Positions 16,916 through 22,870 of a DNA stretch of 51,974 nucleotides are shown here, piece after piece (positions within the stretch are counted from its first letter, which is position 1; each line of letters opens with the position of its first letter). The notes below the pieces were generated by a model, which was given only the letters and a program-made list of their open reading frames with translations, made no database searches and had not been told where the DNA came from. Location: assembly GCA_005239955.1 (NCBI GenBank), contig SBAW01000024.1, forward strand, positions 1 to 51,974, in the 5' to 3' direction. This DNA comes from a bacterium (GTDB taxonomy: Bacteria > Patescibacteriota > Minisyncoccia > Phycocordibacterales > SBAW01). Made by a program: the position numbers and the translations under genes.

Positions 16916-17539
16916 TCAGTTGAGACCGATGCGGTCAAACGCGACGCGGTGGGGATAATCAAATACATCCCGGACCAGTCGATCGTTAATCCCCATGCGA
17001 TAGGTGAAATCAGGCGTTGAAAAAACAACGTAGCGCAACTCCCGTCCAAGCTCCGCCTCAACCGAGCGCATGATGCCGTCGAGTCGGCGCATTTTTATTC
17101 TGTCTCCCACAATGAGAAGGTCGATGCGACTATCCCACTCCCCCAAAAAGAGACCGGCCATCACAATGAGTTTAATTCTCCCGGCCTTCCCCACACGCTT
17201 TTTGAGCTCTGGCCCTGAAAGCGCACTACTGATAAGCAGCCGCTGAAGTGAGAGTGTGTACGGAAAGGCGCTGTGTAAGACGGCACCCGAGAATCGTTTT
17301 CGTTTGAGGATCTTCCTGCGCCGAGTGCGCACCAGAACCTCTCGAGCAACTCTTTTGCGCTTCAGAAGTCCGCTCGCAAGGAGAATAGGAAATTCTTTCC
17401 GAACTTCTTTGGGGGCGCTTTTGATGCGCACGGCTGCACCATCGGGATCGAACGCAACTCCTGGGTTAAAGAGAAAGAGACGCAAGAGTTTAACGCGAGT
17501 TCCCGATCCGAATAGCTTCCCTAACTGCGTAACGCCCAT
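16916..17539 (-). CDS. Winged-helix / nucleotidyltransferase-like protein, function unknown
   Basis: A 207-aa soluble, very basic protein. Residues 1-75 read as a winged helix (LGKLFGSGTRVKLLRLFLFNPG... RKEFPILLASGLLKRKR), as in small DNA-binding regulators. The C-terminal half (IKLIVMAGLFLGEWDSRIDLLIVGDRIKMRRLDGIMRSVEAELG) resembles the core of minimal nucleotidyltransferases, with D-x-x-I-D-L-L in place of the usual catalytic G-S/D-x-D. The first catalytic GS pair is not evident, so the fold may have lost enzyme activity. Such fusions of a winged helix with a nucleotidyltransferase-like domain are common hypothetical proteins in CPR genomes. It directly follows folP on the same strand, with a gap of about 50 bases. 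Confidence 0.6.
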   Translation of the reverse strand: MGVTQLGKLFGSGTRVKLLRLFLFNPGVAFDPDGAAVRIKSAPKEVRKEFPILLASGLLKRKRVAREVLVRTRRRKILKRKRFSGAVLHSAFPYTLSLQRLLISSALSGPELKKRVGKAGRIKLIVMAGLFLGEWDSRIDLLIVGDRIKMRRLDGIMRSVEAELGRELRYVVFSTPDFTYRMGINDRLVRDVFDYPHRVAFDRIGLN

Positions 17540-17586
17540 ATATTCAGTATTGCGCCGATTGTACCACCGCTTGGGATGGAATCCAG

Positions 17587-18462
17587 TCAGGAAGGGGCGC
17601 GAGGGCTCCGTGTTACCGCATCGCTAAACCGAGCCACACGGACCATTTGCTCTACATCGTGAACTCGGACAATATCAGCCCCTCGATCAATCGTGAGAGC
17701 AACTGCGGCTCCTGTCCCCTCAAGCCGCTCTTCCATCGGGAGATTAAGCGTATACCCAACAAATGATTTCCGCGATGGCCCCACGAGAAGCGGAAATCCG
17801 AGGGATCTAAATTCGTCTAACCGGTTGATAATTTCGAGATTTTGTTCGACGGTTTTCCCAAACCCGAGCCCCGGGTCAACGATGATGCGGTCGGACGAAA
17901 CTCCGGCCCTAAGAGCCCACGATACCGACTCCATGAGCTCGCGTTTAATATCTTCAATAAGGTTTTCATACACAACTCCCACATATCTGCCTCCCAGTTT
18001 GTTTTCTTGCTCAGCATCTTTTGGGCGACTGCGATTGTGCATAAGCACGAGGTAGACACCTGTTTCTGCCGCCACTTTTGCCACTTCTCTATCCATGCGA
18101 AGTCCCCACACATCATTAATAATCTGTGCTCCTACCGCGACGGCCTGCCGCGCTACTTCCGCTTTGTAGGTATCAATAGAAATAGGGACGTTGATGGTGC
18201 GCGAAAGTTCACGAATAACCGGAATGACACGCGCCAACTCTTCCTCGAGGGACACGGGAGTTCCTCCTGGTCGCGTTGACTCGCCTCCGACATCAATGAT
18301 GTCAGCGCCCTCTTTCACGTGCGCCTGTGCTTGCGCCAGAGCGTTCGCTACCACATCGCCTGAAGACGTCATGACGCCGTCGCCTGAAAAAGAATCGGGA
18401 GTAACGTTCACGATCCCCATCACATACGTGCGCGTGCCCCACGAAAAGAGCGGCTCTTTCAT
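17587..18462 (-). CDS. folP: Dihydropteroate synthase FolP
   Basis: Joins 6-hydroxymethyl-dihydropterin diphosphate to p-aminobenzoate to give dihydropteroate. All family motifs are present: MGIVNVTPDSFSGDG, IDVGGESTRPG, pterin-site IINDVWGL, DPGLGFGKT, GPSRKSF and the C-terminal VHDV. The start is placed at the ATG at 18462 (MKEPLFSWG): this ATG overlaps the folK stop as ATGA, a translational-coupling arrangement. The longer frame to 18498 would lie inside folK. The protein is then 291 aa. folK-folP form a two-gene operon; folB and folD are elsewhere in the window. Confidence 0.95.
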   Translation of the reverse strand: MKEPLFSWGTRTYVMGIVNVTPDSFSGDGVMTSSGDVVANALAQAQAHVKEGADIIDVGGESTRPGGTPVSLEEELARVIPVIRELSRTINVPISIDTYKAEVARQAVAVGAQIINDVWGLRMDREVAKVAAETGVYLVLMHNRSRPKDAEQENKLGGRYVGVVYENLIEDIKRELMESVSWALRAGVSSDRIIVDPGLGFGKTVEQNLEIINRLDEFRSLGFPLLVGPSRKSFVGYTLNLPMEERLEGTGAAVALTIDRGADIVRVHDVEQMVRVARFSDAVTRSPRAPS

Positions 18463-18953
18463 AGAGAAATACCGGCAGGCCAGACCTGTCTGTGCCAATT
18501 CCCGAGCCCATCCAATAGTTCTTGTACTGTTTTCTTGCTTGGAAGAAGCACGAGCCGAGGATTAAGGTCGCGAAGCGGCACCAACACAAACGCACGTTCA
18601 GAAATTCGAGGATGAGGAATAGTTAGTTCATCTGTCTCTATGCACTCCGACCCATAGAACAAAATATCGATATCAATAACGCGAGGGCCGAAACGCTCTC
18701 CCGCTTCGCGCCCGAGCTTCATTTCTATGTTCTTTGCTTCCATGAGAAGCTCTCGCGGAGAATAAGTGGTAACGCCCTGACACACCATGTTGTAAAAAGC
18801 AGGCTGGGTGGTGAGATAGAGTGGTGCAGTTTCATACAACGGAGAGAGACGCTCAATCGTGACATGAGTCCCAAGGGCCGTCAGCGCTTGTTGGATGTTT
18901 TTCATCCGGTCACCAAGATTTGAGCCGAGGGCGAGATATACCGTTTCGGTCAT
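18459..18953 (-). CDS. folK: 6-hydroxymethyl-dihydropterin pyrophosphokinase FolK
   Basis: Transfers diphosphate from ATP to 6-hydroxymethyl-dihydropterin, the step before FolP. The 164-aa sequence has LALGSNLGDR at the N-terminus, SPLYETAPLY, the catalytic metal-binding DIDILFYG and PHPRISERAFVLVPL. It is of normal length. Its stop codon overlaps the folP start by four bases (ATGA), so the two proteins are made from one message. A 15-bp bidirectional terminator lies just upstream and separates this operon from rplJ-rplL. Confidence 0.95.
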   Translation of the reverse strand: MTETVYLALGSNLGDRMKNIQQALTALGTHVTIERLSPLYETAPLYLTTQPAFYNMVCQGVTTYSPRELLMEAKNIEMKLGREAGERFGPRVIDIDILFYGSECIETDELTIPHPRISERAFVLVPLRDLNPRLVLLPSKKTVQELLDGLGNWHRQVWPAGISL

Positions 18954-18980
18954 GCGTAGCTCATAGTAGCGACCGAAGAA

Positions 18981-19016
18981 AAAGAAAACAACCGCGAACG
19001 GGCGGTTGTTTTCTTT
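18981..19016. terminator. Bidirectional intrinsic terminator between rplL and folK
   Basis: Perfect 15-bp stem AAAGAAAACAACCGC with its complement and a 6-base loop. A-rich and T-rich arms flank a GC core, so it can end transcription from either side; here it ends the rplJ-rplL transcript. Confidence 0.8.
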
Positions 19017-19035
19017 TTGCCTGCGGCTGCAAGGT

Positions 19036-19191
19036 CTACTTTAATTCGACCTTGCCACGTGTTTTCTATTCGCCGTCGCTCATAGAAACTCGCGGCCCCA
19101 CCTCACTTCTGAGCCCTACTGGGCTCAGCCTGCGGGCGTTCCGGTCGAAAAGTCCTCTAAAACAACTCCGTTATTTTAGCTCGACTTTTCC
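19036..19191 (-). repeat. Structured element E3 (family 3) with mimic of the rplL end
   Basis: Core at 19135-19054 on the minus strand: CCGCAG, P2 hairpin CTGAGCCC/GGGCTCAG, TGAGGTGGGG, then P3 closing CCGCG...CGTGG. The strand CTTTTCGACC (19152-19143) can pair upstream with the last rplL codons (GGAAAAGTCGAG, about 19191-19180) or downstream with GGTCGAATTAAAG (19051-19039). The downstream copy still spells G-K-V-E-L-K-stop like the real rplL end, and all differences in those codons are synonymous (17 of 24 bases identical). Confidence 0.65.
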
Positions 19192-19569
19192 ACCCGCAGC
19201 TTCAATCTTTTTCTTGATTTCTTCAGCCTCTTCTTTCTTTACCCCTTCCTTGAGGTTTGTCGGAGCGCTATCAACAAGATCCTTTGCTTCCTTAAGACCA
19301 AGGGCAAGTGCCTCTTTCACTACCTTAATAACTTGGATCTTCTGTGCTCCCCCATCCGCGAGGTGAATCGTAAAGGAGCTCTTTTCCTCAGCCGCTTCAG
19401 CCGCCGCTGCCGGTGCGGCAACCGCAACCGCCGCTGCCGAAACACCAAACTTCTTCTCAAGCGTCTTCACGAGTTCGTGAAGCTCGAGGACTGACATTTT
19501 CTCTACCTGGTCGATGAGTGCTTTGAATTTCTCTGGCACTTCAACCGTTACCTGTGCGTCATCTGCCAT
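19171..19569 (-). CDS. rplL: Ribosomal protein bL12 (L7/L12)
   Basis: The flexible stalk protein of the 50S subunit, which recruits and stimulates translation GTPases. The 132-aa protein has the N-terminal dimerisation helix pair ([19 protein letters not shown]), an Ala-rich hinge, and the compact C-terminal domain with [50 protein letters not shown]. It ends in KVELK, as most L12 proteins do. Twenty-one bases downstream of rplJ, so co-transcribed. Its stop codon lies within a long hairpin, and a synonymous ghost of its last codons occurs about 130 bases downstream (element E3). Confidence 0.97.
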   Translation of the reverse strand: MADDAQVTVEVPEKFKALIDQVEKMSVLELHELVKTLEKKFGVSAAAVAVAAPAAAAEAAEEKSSFTIHLADGGAQKIQVIKVVKEALALGLKEAKDLVDSAPTNLKEGVKKEEAEEIKKKIEAAGGKVELK

Positions 19570-19590
19570 AACGTTATTGTTTGCTGTTAA

Positions 19591-20085
19591 TTAACTGCCG
19601 CGTTTCTCTCTCATCCGATCAAGCGCCACGACAAAACCCTTAAGCGGCGAATTGATGAGGTAGACAAACTGTGTAATAAGCGAGTCGCGAGACGGAATGG
19701 TTGCGACACTCATAATGGCGGGCTTATCCATGTAGCGTCCTTCAAAGACACCGCCAAGGAGCGAGAGCACGCCCTCCACCTTCTTACCGAAGGCAAAGAC
19801 TTCACGTGCAGGCGCCACCTGATCGCTGTCGCTCCACGCAAGAGCAAGTTCGCCCGGAAGCTCTGGCTGATTTCCTTCGTAGGACATTTCGCCAAGCGCT
19901 TTCTTAATGAGGGTCTTTTTTGCGACGAGGAACCGCACCCCATTCTCGCGAAGCTTACGGCGCAACGCCGTAATGTTCCCGATCGTGAGGCCATGGAAAT
20001 TCACAAACGCAACCGCCTGCGCACCCGAGAGCGCGCCGCGGACTTTGTCAAGAATCTCCACTTTCTTTTGTTTATTAACTGCCAT
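19591..20085 (-). CDS. rplJ: Ribosomal protein uL10
   Basis: Anchors the L12 dimers to the 23S GTPase centre. The 164-aa protein has the N-terminal rRNA-binding domain (FVNFHGLTIGNITALRRKLRENGVRFLVAKKTLIKKAL) and a shorter C-terminal helix for L12 binding. First gene of the rplJ-rplL pair; unlike many bacteria, rplK-rplA do not precede it here. The 5' leader (20093-20190) has the features of an L10 leader, so autogenous translational control by the L10-L12 complex is likely. Confidence 0.96.
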   Translation of the reverse strand: MAVNKQKKVEILDKVRGALSGAQAVAFVNFHGLTIGNITALRRKLRENGVRFLVAKKTLIKKALGEMSYEGNQPELPGELALAWSDSDQVAPAREVFAFGKKVEGVLSLLGGVFEGRYMDKPAIMSVATIPSRDSLITQFVYLINSPLKGFVVALDRMREKRGS

Positions 20086-20092
20086 TGTTTTT

Positions 20093-20190
20093 TCTCTGGA
20101 ATAAAAACAGCCAGAGTGCTAATCCCCTGGCATTAGAGTCGACCTTGCGTAGGGCTTATGGGGTGCCTACGGTCTTGAGGCCAGGTACAA
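20093..20190 (-). promoter_or_regulatory. Ribosomal protein L10 leader (autoregulatory mRNA structure)
   Basis: On the minus strand an outer stem CCTGGC/GCCAGG encloses a second stem GACCGTAGGC...GCCCTACGcaaGGTC, whose 3-base CAA bulge gives a kink-turn-like break. Known L10 leaders share this long, internally bulged stem before rplJ. A further hairpin CTCTGG/CCAGAG lies directly before the start codon, beside a weak ribosome-binding site. Confidence 0.55.
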
Positions 20191-20226
20191 GCATCTTAGC
20201 GGACAGAAAAATTTCGTCAATCATCA

Positions 20227-20254
20227 TTGACTTTTCATGAAAAAATGGTACTAT
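20227..20254 (+). promoter_or_regulatory. Promoter-like site for the first small plus-strand gene
   Basis: TTGACT at 20227-20232 and TACTAT at 20249-20254, 16 bases apart. The start codon follows 35 bases later, after a GGGGG ribosome-binding site. Confidence 0.5.
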
Positions 20255-20289
20255 TGCTTGGTTGAGTTCACAATATCGGGGGTATAAAC

Positions 20290-20658
20290 ATGGACATCGG
20301 GTTGAGGAACGCAATCGCGGTCGATCTTGGAGGAGCGCTTCGAATCTGCCATCGACTGCGTGTCTTGCTATGGAAGGATTCGCAATTGGCGCTACGGCTG
20401 GTTTCTCTCGCCGATCGTGACGCTGAGTCGGACTCCACCCTTTTTGACGCGAGCGACCTGGAGACGCTGCGCGAATTGGACTTCTTTTATACGACAGCTA
20501 CCGGCGTGTTTCACCAGGACATCCGGGCGGTCGTTCACGCAATGAATGTCCGCCTCCAAGGGGAACTCGTCGTATTCGATTATCCGGTGAAGCCGGATAG
20601 CCCCTACTACAACGTGTTCGCGGAAATCTTCCGCACTCCACATACGTTGGTTGCCTAG
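20290..20658 (+). CDS. Small hypothetical protein, 122 aa
   Basis: Not recognised. The predicted product is soluble, mixed alpha/beta, and has no signal peptide or membrane segment. The gene has a promoter-like site upstream (20227-20254), a purine-rich ribosome-binding site (GGGGG) nine bases before the ATG and a GC-rich hairpin right after the stop (20665-20696). These flanks support a real, singly transcribed gene better than the protein sequence does. It is the first of three consecutive short plus-strand genes with the same layout, between two minus-strand operons. Confidence 0.6.
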   Translation: MDIGLRNAIAVDLGGALRICHRLRVLLWKDSQLALRLVSLADRDAESDSTLFDASDLETLRELDFFYTTATGVFHQDIRAVVHAMNVRLQGELVVFDYPVKPDSPYYNVFAEIFRTPHTLVA

Positions 20659-20664
20659 CGGACC

Positions 20665-20696
20665 ACGGCCGGCTATCCCCCAAAGGAGCCGGTCGT
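20665..20696 (+). terminator. Terminator after the 122-aa gene
   Basis: Stem ACGGCCGGCT / AGCCGGTCGT (one G.U pair) with a 12-base loop, followed by TCGCTTTTCC; it starts six bases after the stop codon. Confidence 0.6.
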
Positions 20697-20734
20697 TCGC
20701 TTTTCCACACCCTAAGGAAGCATCATTTTTCTTA

Positions 20735-20762
20735 TTTGAAATACTTATTGTAGGACTATCAT
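20735..20762 (+). promoter_or_regulatory. Promoter-like site for the second small gene
   Basis: TTTGAA at 20735-20740 and TATCAT at 20757-20762, 16 bases apart, just before a GCGAGGGG ribosome-binding site and the ATG at 20776. Weak match on its own; it gains weight from the repeated cassette layout. Confidence 0.35.
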
Positions 20763-20775
20763 AGCGAGGGGTGCC

Positions 20776-20970
20776 ATGAGTAGTGATGCAACTTCCCCCG
20801 CTGATATTCGGCTTAAAAAGGCCTGTGACGAGCTGCGACCTCAAGGCGACAAAGTAGTAGAGCGGTTCAAGGCGTGGGTCGGCGGCAATGATGCCGCGCC
20901 GATTGACGAGACTGAGCGTTCTCTATTCTTCGAAGCCGTCCGGACGTATCTCACTATCAGCGAATTTTAG
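20776..20970 (+). CDS. Small hypothetical protein, 64 aa
   Basis: Not recognised. A short, probably helical soluble protein, acidic at the end, with no membrane segment or known motif. The ATG follows a good ribosome-binding site (GAGGGG, 5-base spacing), and a strong terminator begins eight bases past the stop. It shares the promoter, small gene and terminator layout of its two neighbours but no clear sequence similarity with them. Confidence 0.5.
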   Translation: MSSDATSPADIRLKKACDELRPQGDKVVERFKAWVGGNDAAPIDETERSLFFEAVRTYLTISEF

Positions 20971-20977
20971 TCAATGG

Positions 20978-21001
20978 GGGCCGGCCTTGGAGGACCGGCC
21001 C
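20978..21001 (+). terminator. Terminator after the 64-aa gene
   Basis: GC-rich stem GGGCCGG / CCGGCCC with a small loop, followed by TGAACGTTTTT. Confidence 0.7.
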
Positions 21002-21021
21002 TGAACGTTTTTAAAGAAGAG

Positions 21022-21050
21022 TTGCTTTTTCGTTCTCCAATTTGTTATAC
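21022..21050 (+). promoter_or_regulatory. Promoter-like site for the third small gene
   Basis: TTGCTT at 21022-21027 and TTATAC at 21045-21050 with a 17-base spacer; the start codon at 21086 follows after an AGGGAGG ribosome-binding site. Confidence 0.5.
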
Positions 21051-21085
21051 AGAATGTATCCGGTCTTTTAGTTAGGGAGGCGGCC

Positions 21086-21286
21086 ATGGCCACGCTAAAT
21101 CGGAGGCGTGCCAGCGGCCGCCTCGCCAGAGAAACCAACAAACGGGGTAGACGCGCCCGCGAGTTCGTGAGGCACGATTTCGGTCGCGCCGCACTCGGGC
21201 GGTTTGACGCTGGGAGACCGGCAGACCGTCTCGAGCAGATGTTTTTCGCCACGCTCCGGACGTTCATCGGCCACAAACGCCGATGA
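21086..21286 (+). CDS. Small basic hypothetical protein, 66 aa
   Basis: Not recognised. It is very rich in Arg (RRRASGRLARETNKRGRRAR near the N-terminus, KRR at the end), so it probably binds nucleic acid or the membrane surface. A strong ribosome-binding site (AGGGAGG) precedes the ATG, a promoter-like site lies upstream, and a terminator follows within 12 bases. Codon choice in such a short GC-rich frame is weak evidence; the flanking signals are the main support. Confidence 0.5.
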   Translation: MATLNRRRASGRLARETNKRGRRAREFVRHDFGRAALGRFDAGRPADRLEQMFFATLRTFIGHKRR

Positions 21287-21297
21287 ACTCCAAAGCC

Positions 21298-21322
21298 AAA
21301 GGCCCGCGCACCGCGGGCCTTT
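21298..21322. terminator. Bidirectional terminator between the 66-aa gene and folB
   Basis: Perfect 11-bp stem AAAGGCCCGCG / CGCGGGCCTTT with a 3-base loop, between convergent genes; A and T arms on both sides allow termination in both directions. Confidence 0.8.
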
Positions 21323-21325
21323 GTA

Positions 21326-21673
21326 CTATCGCGACCTTGTAATCGTGAGCCCGGGGATGCCGTTTGGAAGCACTGACGGTTTTCGTATTGTCACGGACAC
21401 TTCAGTAACCTTGTTATCTTCTAACACTTTTGTAGCAATCTTTTCAGCAAGTGTTTCGATGAGGTAACAGGACTCGCCCTTAACTACCTCCTCGGTGATT
21501 TTCCGAAAGAGAAGATAATCAGCGGTATCAGAAAGAGCGTCGCTCTTTGCCGCCTGGCGCGTATCAAGTGTTGCGGTTATGGAGACCTCAAACTCTTGTT
21601 CGATGTTGCGTTCTTCGGGAAACACTCCATGAACGCCGGATATCTTGAATCCGTTGAAGAAAATTTTATCCAT
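21326..21673 (-). CDS. folB: Dihydroneopterin aldolase FolB
   Basis: Cleaves 7,8-dihydroneopterin to 6-hydroxymethyl-dihydropterin, the substrate of FolK. The 115-aa protein has DKIFFNGFKISGVHGVFPEERNIEQ at the N-terminus, which holds the conserved G-x-x-G-V-x-P-x-E-R pattern. DTADYLLF and the C-terminal V-T-I-R-K-P-S follow. It is the last gene of a three-gene minus-strand unit (TPR protein, 51-aa membrane peptide, folB), with two-base gaps between genes. It is thus separated from folK-folP by the rplJ-rplL and small-gene region. Confidence 0.92.
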   Translation of the reverse strand: MDKIFFNGFKISGVHGVFPEERNIEQEFEVSITATLDTRQAAKSDALSDTADYLLFRKITEEVVKGESCYLIETLAEKIATKVLEDNKVTEVSVTIRKPSVLPNGIPGLTITRSR

Positions 21674-21675
21674 GA

Positions 21676-21831
21676 TTACTCGACTGCTTTGATGGGAGCT
21701 GCAACCTCTTGATCAGCAGTTTGATACTCATTGGCAAGCCCGGCCGCCACAATGAGCGCGAAGGAAACGGCAAGAATGGTAACAAATCCGAAGAAGAATT
21801 TGAAGAATGTTTTGGTGAGTATCTTGCGCAT
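21676..21831 (-). CDS. 51-aa single-pass membrane peptide
   Basis: A short frame reading MRKILTKTFFKFFFGFVTIL and on to a polar tail ending KAVE. It has a basic start, one hydrophobic helix at about residues 8-32 and an acidic exterior tail. It fits exactly between the TPR gene (stop two bases away) and folB (start two bases away), so the frame is protected by gene packing and is most likely real. No family is recognised. It could be a small membrane partner of the TPR protein, whose gene precedes it. Confidence 0.7.
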   Translation of the reverse strand: MRKILTKTFFKFFFGFVTILAVSFALIVAAGLANEYQTADQEVAAPIKAVE

Positions 21832-21833
21832 GA

Positions 21834-22553
21834 TTATTGTGGGGGTGCTTTGAGCTCGGCATCAATTTGACCAACAAGTCTGGTGTTTCCTAATGCAGCT
21901 GCGGCCGCACGCGCTTTGAGGAAGTATTCGCGCGCTTTGGCGTTATCCTTCGCGACATCGCGATAGTAGTTCGCAAACGGAATGAGGAGGTCTGTGTTGT
22001 TGGGGTTCGCGACAAGCCCCTCCTCGAGAGGCGCGATCATGGTTGAGGCATCGCTTTCGATGTTATAGCGATACAAGTAGTGAAGCTCGCGATAGGCGGC
22101 AATGAAGTCGGGTTTCAGCGCAACAACCTTACGCCAGTACGTTACAGAATCATCGTATTGTTTGAGCTCATACCGGTACATATCGGCAAGATTGCCATAA
22201 GCTGTTACTTCCTCTGGCCACTTTTCTATCACATAGAGGTAAATTTCTTCCGCGAACTCGTAATCGTACACGCCTTTATATTGGGCCGCGAGCTCAAGCC
22301 AGCGACTCATAAGCTCGGGGTTATCCCGGAGTTCCGTCTTTGCTTGTGCTACTTTTGCCGCCGACTCCTCTTGAACGGACTCCGGAAGGTCCGCGCGCGG
22401 CGTGTATGGATAATCAAGGTCAGGCGTCGTTTCGCGCAACAGCAGGTACCATGCCGCACCCGCTACGGCGAGAATAAGAACCGCGGCAATAAGATAACTG
22501 GTAAGGCTTTTTCGGGGAGCTTCAGGAGCTCCGGTTGGTTCTATGTCATTCAT
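21834..22553 (-). CDS. Membrane-anchored tetratricopeptide-repeat protein
   Basis: The start is taken at the ATG at 22553 (MNDIEPTG), giving 239 aa with a short cytoplasmic segment, one membrane helix (YLIAAVLILAVAGAAWYLLL) and an exterior domain. From about residue 95 it shows helical pairs of TPR type: YAEEIYLYVIEKWPEEVTAYGNLADMYRY-like, then VTYWRKVVALKPDFIAAYRELHYLY, then AREYFLKARAAAAALG. TPR arrays bind partner proteins; the partner is unknown. It heads the unit with the 51-aa membrane peptide and folB. A hairpin GGGAATGAAAG/CTTTCATTCCC at 22655-22682 lies in its upstream region. Confidence 0.8.
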   Translation of the reverse strand: MNDIEPTGAPEAPRKSLTSYLIAAVLILAVAGAAWYLLLRETTPDLDYPYTPRADLPESVQEESAAKVAQAKTELRDNPELMSRWLELAAQYKGVYDYEFAEEIYLYVIEKWPEEVTAYGNLADMYRYELKQYDDSVTYWRKVVALKPDFIAAYRELHYLYRYNIESDASTMIAPLEEGLVANPNNTDLLIPFANYYRDVAKDNAKAREYFLKARAAAAALGNTRLVGQIDAELKAPPQ

Positions 22554-22580
22554 GGGAGCTATTTTACACCGACCTTTCAC

Positions 22581-22870
22581 TTCAATCTAGCGAACGCTAA
22601 GTAGTTTGAGTTTTATGAAAATCGATATCAAATCCATATAACCGTCGCTCGTTCGGGAATGAAAGACTAGCCTTTCATTCCCCTCACTCTGCTAGGTTAT
22701 GAAATGCGCGGAGAGGCGCGGAGTGGATGAGGGCCGCAACCTGCCTGCGCAGGCAGGCAAAGCAGCCAGCGTTTTCTGCGAGCGAAAAACAGAAAACCGC
22801 CCCTTGCGGGGCGGTTTTCTGCATTCTGACGACTACTACAAGACGTAGCCAGTCGGTTGCCAGACGAAGG
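22581..22870. other. Intergenic region between the TPR gene and the surface-protein gene
   Basis: About 290 bases without a gene. It contains the hairpin 22655-22682, a perfect 18-bp palindrome CCTGCCTGCGCAGGCAGG at 22740-22757 that recurs at 36410 in the metG coding end, and the surface-protein terminator at 22790-22821. Confidence 0.6.
22790..22821 (-). terminator. Terminator of the large surface-protein gene
   Basis: Stem CAGAAAACCGCCCC / GGGGCGGTTTTCTG with a 4-base loop, followed on the minus strand by TTTTTCG. Confidence 0.85.
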
